Shown here piece after piece: positions 4,876-7,563 of a stretch of 7,563 bases of DNA. Position numbers and translations under genes: made by a program. The DNA comes from an uncultured Succinivibrio sp. (GTDB taxonomy: Bacteria; Pseudomonadota; Gammaproteobacteria; Enterobacterales; Succinivibrionaceae): positions 1 through 7,563 of the forward strand of contig CAAGLL010000088.1 in NCBI GenBank assembly GCA_900770725.1, read 5' to 3'. Below the pieces are notes generated by a model that was not told where the DNA came from, made no database searches, and saw nothing but the letters and a program-made list of their open reading frames with translations. How positions within the stretch are numbered: position 1 is the stretch's first letter; each line of letters opens with the position of its first letter.

Positions 4876-4890
4876 GGCGGCAAGGCCGCC
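4876..4890 (+). repeat. Hairpin with AAG loop after the second transposase
   Basis: GGCGGC and GCCGCC (6 bp) flank an AAG triloop, starting 5 nt after the TGA. This is the same design as at 1863-1877 after the first transposase. No T-tract follows. Confidence 0.5.
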
Positions 4891-4927
4891 GCCAAGCCAT
4901 CCCCCAAATTCCCAATATCCAATCATG

Positions 4928-4953
4928 GCGCCGCTGGAAGCCTCCAGCGGCGC
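4928..4953 (+). repeat. Perfect 11-bp hairpin in the IS right arm
   Basis: GCGCCGCTGGA and TCCAGCGGCGC flank the 4-nt loop AGCC. It is very stable but followed by ATTTCCG rather than a T-run. It may limit transcription crossing the IS end. Confidence 0.7.
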
Positions 4954-5029
4954 ATTTCCGAACATGATTTCAAAGAACCCCCGGAGGGCTTCGCCGCCCG
5001 GATGGAAGCTAGAACCAAGGTGCACCAAC

Positions 5030-5065
5030 TCTGTGATCTAGATCATTCGGATTTGGTCGCCGTAA
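5030..5065 (-). repeat. Right terminal inverted repeat of the second IS
   Basis: This is the inverted copy of 3115-3150 with one mismatch. It includes TGTGATCTAGATCA and ends ...CGCCGTAA. Confidence 0.92.
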
Positions 5066-5088
5066 TTGTTGGATAATGATGCAGGCAT
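5066..5088 (-). pseudogene. Isolated gene start cut by the IS, probable N-terminus of the Panacea gene
   Basis: On the minus strand a GGAG (5095-5098) lies 6 nt before an ATG at 5088 that encodes MPASLSNN and then runs into the IS end. It is on the same strand and in the right order to be the 5' end of the gene whose last 61 codons survive at 2929-3114. Panacea proteins need about 100 further residues between these pieces, and these are absent. The link between the two pieces is inferred from position and strand only, as eight residues cannot identify a family. Confidence 0.4.
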
Positions 5089-5247
5089 GGGTCGCTCCTT
5101 CGTTCGATTTCTTACCATATTGATGATAGAGCGGCGCATGCCTTTATTTTGATCCTTTTGTCACAAAATTCAATGAGTTAATTCGATCGTCGACCTGAGC
5201 AAATTCAATCAAAATGATTGCTAGGGATCGGATATATGGAATGACTC
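5089..5247 (-). promoter_or_regulatory. AT-rich leader upstream of the interrupted gene start
   Basis: This is the 159 bp between the end of rsd and the ATG at 5088. It holds two direct copies of AAATTCAAT (5166-5174 and 5201-5209, 35 bp apart) and a 6-bp inverted repeat CAATCA/TGATTG (5206-5220). A TATCAT hexamer (5123-5128, minus strand) could be a -10, but no -35 fits it. Toxin-antitoxin promoters are often autoregulated through such repeats. No clear rsd terminator is seen. Confidence 0.3.
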
Positions 5248-5751
5248 TCAGGCCCCTGCGGCAGAGGGCAGGGTGTCCACGGCGGCATGGACGAGCCTCA
5301 GTCCGATGATCAGGCGGTCCTCGTTGCGAAAGCGGGTCTCAAGGCACTTGCCGGCCTCGCCGAGGTCGCGCTTTAAGGTCTTGACCTTGGCGGGGGTGAT
5401 GTTTTGGCAGTAGCGGTCGTTGAAGCTCATCAGGAAGTCCGAGGTGTGCTCGATGTTGGGCAGGGCCCTGCGGGCGATGGAGAGCGAGCGGCCGGAGGCG
5501 TTTTCGATGAGCTCGAGGATGCGCGGGTAGAGGTCGAAGTGGCCGTGGGAGACGTAGTCGATGAGCTGGTCGCAGAACTTGGTGATGTCGTCGCGGATCC
5601 CCTCGGGAGTGCATTGCTCCGCGCTTGCCTCGAGGAGCCTCATGTACCTGGCCATGAGCTTCTGCCTGAGGTCGATCATGTCGTTTATCCATGAGTAGCG
5701 GCGGTCGACCTTCTGGAAGGTCGAGTTGAAGCCCTTGAGGGTCTTTTCCAT
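5248..5751 (-). CDS. rsd: Regulator of sigma D, Rsd/AlgQ family anti-sigma-70 factor
   Basis: Rsd binds region 4 of the housekeeping sigma factor (sigma-70, RpoD) and helps shift RNA polymerase toward alternative sigma factors in slow growth. The 167-residue protein matches the family along its length: a helical N-terminus (RRYSWINDMIDLRQKLMARY), the hallmark FCDQLIDYVSHGHFDLYPRI at about 59-78, and a C-terminal LGEAGKCLETRFRNEDRLI (about 130-148), which parallels the E. coli segment ending EARFVLEDKLI. E. coli Rsd is 158 residues. I chose ATG 5751 because AGGAGG lies 8 nt upstream. An in-frame ATG at 5781 would add 10 residues but would put this Shine-Dalgarno inside the gene. It lies 111 bp after mepM on the same strand and may share its transcript. 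It is the last intact core gene before the mobile region. Confidence 0.92.
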   Translation of the reverse strand: MEKTLKGFNSTFQKVDRRYSWINDMIDLRQKLMARYMRLLEASAEQCTPEGIRDDITKFCDQLIDYVSHGHFDLYPRILELIENASGRSLSIARRALPNIEHTSDFLMSFNDRYCQNITPAKVKTLKRDLGEAGKCLETRFRNEDRLIIGLRLVHAAVDTLPSAAGA

Positions 5752-5792
5752 CTTATGTTCCTCCTCTGCCTGCCCATGCACATTAACACGAA

Positions 5793-5847
5793 GCGCCGCG
5801 GCGTGGCGGGGATCGCGTCGCAGAATTGCGCGCCGCGGCGCATCCCC
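5793..5847. repeat. GC-rich nested palindromes between mepM and rsd
   Basis: GCGCCGCGGCG (5793-5803) and CGCCGCGGCGC (5831-5841) are exact inverted copies, and each is largely self-complementary. GGGGAT (5808-5813) can also pair with ATCCCC (5842-5847), so alternative structures are possible. No T-tract is present. It could attenuate or separate mepM and rsd expression, which is an inference. Confidence 0.5.
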
Positions 5848-5862
5848 AGGGAGAAAGGCCTG

Positions 5863-7554
5863 TCAGCGCGAGGCGACGAGCTTCTCGTTGTGCAGATCGC
5901 GCTTGTAGGCCTGGATGTTGGCGGCAAAGCGCTTGCGATCGGCGGCAGCCACGCTGTCCTGGACCCCGGTCAGGCGCACGCGCATCGCGTTGACCGGCCT
6001 GCCGTTGATCCTCAGCTCATAGTGCAGGTGCGGTCCGGTCGAGAGACCGGTGTTGCCCGAGCGGGCGATGGTCGTGCCCATCTTCACGCTCTGGCCCTGG
6101 TGCACCATGAGCTTTGAGAGGTGCATGTAGACGGTGGAGTAGGCGCCGCGGTGGCGGAGCACCACGTAGTAGCCGGTGGAGCGGGTGAAGGCGGCCTTCA
6201 CGACCACGCCGTCGGCAGGGGCCATGACCGGGGTGCCGATCGGCATGCCGAAGTCGGTGCCGTAGTGCGGCCTGGTCACGCCGGTGACCGGGTGGACGCG
6301 GGCGGGGTTGAAGGGCGAGGTGATGTTGACGCGGCCCTGGAACGGGAAGCGCCTGAAGCCGCCCGAGCTCTTGGAGTTGAGCCCGCGCTCGTCGTAGAAC
6401 TTGCCGTCCTTGGAGTTCAGGAAGGACGAGACGCTGCGGCCCTGGAGCGAGAACTCCACGGCGCTGATCTTGCCCTTGCCGCCCTTGTCGGTGTAGAGCA
6501 CGCGCACGGTGTCGCCGGCGCGCACGTTGCGCGAGAACTGAATGCGCCCCTTGAACATGGCGAGGATCTGGTTGATCTCGCCGTAGCTCACGCCGGCGCG
6601 GTTGGCAGCCGACGAGAAGGAGTCGCCCTTGCCCATCTTGACTACCACGAGCCTGCCGCGCGAGAGGCGCTGATCGATCTTGGGCTCGGGCTTGTCGGCC
6701 TTGGCCTCCTTGGCCAGCACGGCCTGGGCCTTGTCCTTGCCATTCTCCTGCGCCGCGGCCTTCTTGTCGTCCTTCTCGGCATCCTTGGCCGCCGCGGCGA
6801 TCTCAGAGGGCTTCACCGCCTCGGTGATCTCGCCGTCCTTGAGGTGGGAGCCTAAGGGCTCTATCACGTAGTCGAAGCTGTCCTTGTCGGGATCGGTCCT
6901 GTAGAACCTGATCTGCTGCTTCTTGCCAAAGGGCTTGACGAAGGCCATCAGGCGGCTCTGGTCGTCGAGCAGGAAGGAGATGTGCTCGCCTAAGGCAAGC
7001 GAGTTGACCTCGCTTGCGACCTTCTTGTTGTCGAGGATCGCCATGGTGACTGCGGGCGGGATGTTGAGGTCCGAGAAGATCGACGAGATTGTGTCGCCCT
7101 TCTGCACGTCCTCCTCGTACCACTTGAGCTCGACCTGGGCCTTGTCGCCGTTGTCGCGGGCGGCGAGATCCCTCACCTCGCGATCCATCGCGTCGTCGGA
7201 GTCCGAGAGCGCGCCCTCGGGCAGGGTGTCGTCGTAGTTGTCGAGATCGCGGCCGGTGCCTGCGTCCTGCGCGGCAGCCCCGGCATTGGAGTCATTGCCC
7301 GCAAGAGCCTGCACGAGCGGCACCGAGGGATCGCTCAATGTCGGATCCTGCACGGTGAAGGCATCCTCGGCGCGATCCTGCACCGGAGCCTTGGGATGAT
7401 CCTTAGAAGGTGAGAGCAGCGAGAGCACCGCAGCGGCGCACAGCGTGGCCACTGCAGCCGCGGTGTGCCTCCTGGGAAGGGGGCGGCGCCAGGTCCCTGT
7501 GCCCAGGGCCTCGCTTGATACGTAATCTTCTGACTTCATCGCGAAAGCATCCAC
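5863..7554 (-). CDS. mepM: Murein DD-endopeptidase MepM-like, M23 family with LysM-like domains
   Basis: This is a periplasmic zinc endopeptidase that cuts peptide cross-links so the cell wall can expand. After a basic stretch (RRPLPRRH) residues 31-48 form a membrane anchor or uncleaved signal. An acidic, Ala-rich linker leads to an OapA/LysM-like domain (about 145-235, VQKGDTISSIF). A Lys/Ala/Glu low-complexity spacer (about 247-292) precedes a Csd3-type domain (about 300-400, MGKGDSFSSAANRAGVSYGE). The C-terminal M23 domain carries the zinc ligands H430 and D434 (RPHYGTDFG) and H511, and catalytic H478 (YMHLS) and H509 (GPHLHYEL). At 563 residues it is longer than E. coli MepM (about 440), mostly because of the linkers. 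The ATG at 7554 is 9 nt from the window edge; ATG 7539 (MKSEDY) is an alternative. Neither has a clear Shine-Dalgarno, so the true start could lie outside. Confidence 0.9.
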   Translation of the reverse strand: MDAFAMKSEDYVSSEALGTGTWRRPLPRRHTAAAVATLCAAAVLSLLSPSKDHPKAPVQDRAEDAFTVQDPTLSDPSVPLVQALAGNDSNAGAAAQDAGTGRDLDNYDDTLPEGALSDSDDAMDREVRDLAARDNGDKAQVELKWYEEDVQKGDTISSIFSDLNIPPAVTMAILDNKKVASEVNSLALGEHISFLLDDQSRLMAFVKPFGKKQQIRFYRTDPDKDSFDYVIEPLGSHLKDGEITEAVKPSEIAAAAKDAEKDDKKAAAQENGKDKAQAVLAKEAKADKPEPKIDQRLSRGRLVVVKMGKGDSFSSAANRAGVSYGEINQILAMFKGRIQFSRNVRAGDTVRVLYTDKGGKGKISAVEFSLQGRSVSSFLNSKDGKFYDERGLNSKSSGGFRRFPFQGRVNITSPFNPARVHPVTGVTRPHYGTDFGMPIGTPVMAPADGVVVKAAFTRSTGYYVVLRHRGAYSTVYMHLSKLMVHQGQSVKMGTTIARSGNTGLSTGPHLHYELRINGRPVNAMRVRLTGVQDSVAAADRKRFAANIQAYKRDLHNEKLVASR

Positions 7555-7563
7555 AAGCCGTGC

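Larger units (their letters stand above)
3115..5065 (+). mobile_element. Complete ISAs1-like insertion sequence
   Basis: The element is about 1.95 kb, bounded by 36-bp inverted repeats with a single mismatch, and encodes one full-length transposase. A 205-bp left leader holds several GATC palindromes. The right non-coding arm holds two hairpins. Flanking 10-mers (3105-3114 and 5066-5075) do not match, so there is no target duplication, although ISAs1 elements normally make one of 8-10 bp. This fits a deletion next to the IS. Confidence 0.85.

Noticed and set aside
3105..5075. Target-site duplication flanking the second IS
   Set aside because: The 10 bases on each side (TGATGTTTTT and TTGTTGGATA) do not match, and shifting the boundary by 2 bases does not help.
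6121..6855. 244-residue plus-strand ORF opposite mepM
   Set aside because: Composition is repetitive (G, A, V, H, L) and it is antisense to a confidently assigned M23 peptidase.

Overview
The window reads as a chromosomal segment of a fairly GC-rich gammaproteobacterium. The best taxonomic marker is an Rsd/AlgQ-type anti-sigma factor next to a MepM-type M23 murein endopeptidase, since Rsd/AlgQ is a gammaproteobacterial family. The genus cannot be fixed from the sequence. A member of Aeromonadales/Succinivibrionaceae is only a guess.

Layout. Bases 1 to about 2085 hold most of a two-gene insertion sequence of the ISAs1 type: an accessory ORF followed 3 nt later by an ISAs1-like DDE transposase, then paired hairpins. 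Its left end lies outside the window. From about 2085 to 3114 the sequence becomes AT-richer and non-repetitive and holds remnants that look like toxin-antitoxin genes. These are a damaged DUF2442-like gene on the plus strand, a 21-residue hydrophobic peptide gene on the minus strand with structured flanks and an opposing plus-strand promoter (an Ibs/Sib-like type I arrangement), and a minus-strand pair made of a C-terminal Panacea/SocA (DUF4065) fragment overlapping a 71-codon ORF by ATGA. A second, apparently complete ISAs1-like IS (3115-5065) has 36-bp terminal inverted repeats with one mismatch and one 504-residue transposase. It sits directly against the Panacea fragment. On its far side (5066-5088) is an isolated ribosome-binding site with ATG and about 8 codons on the same strand. 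I read this as the start of the same Panacea gene, with the middle deleted when or after the IS arrived.

From 5248 to the right edge is core chromosome on the minus strand: mepM (cell-wall endopeptidase, N-terminus near the window edge), then a 111-bp palindrome-rich gap, then rsd. The two housekeeping genes have no obvious functional tie to the island and mark its boundary.

The most interesting part is 2314-2573: a short hydrophobic peptide with a well-placed Shine-Dalgarno, a long bulged 5'-UTR hairpin, an extended -10 promoter on its own strand, and a near-consensus sigma-70 promoter (TTGAAA-N17-TAGAAT) firing antisense through it. No database search was possible. All family assignments are from recognition of motifs.
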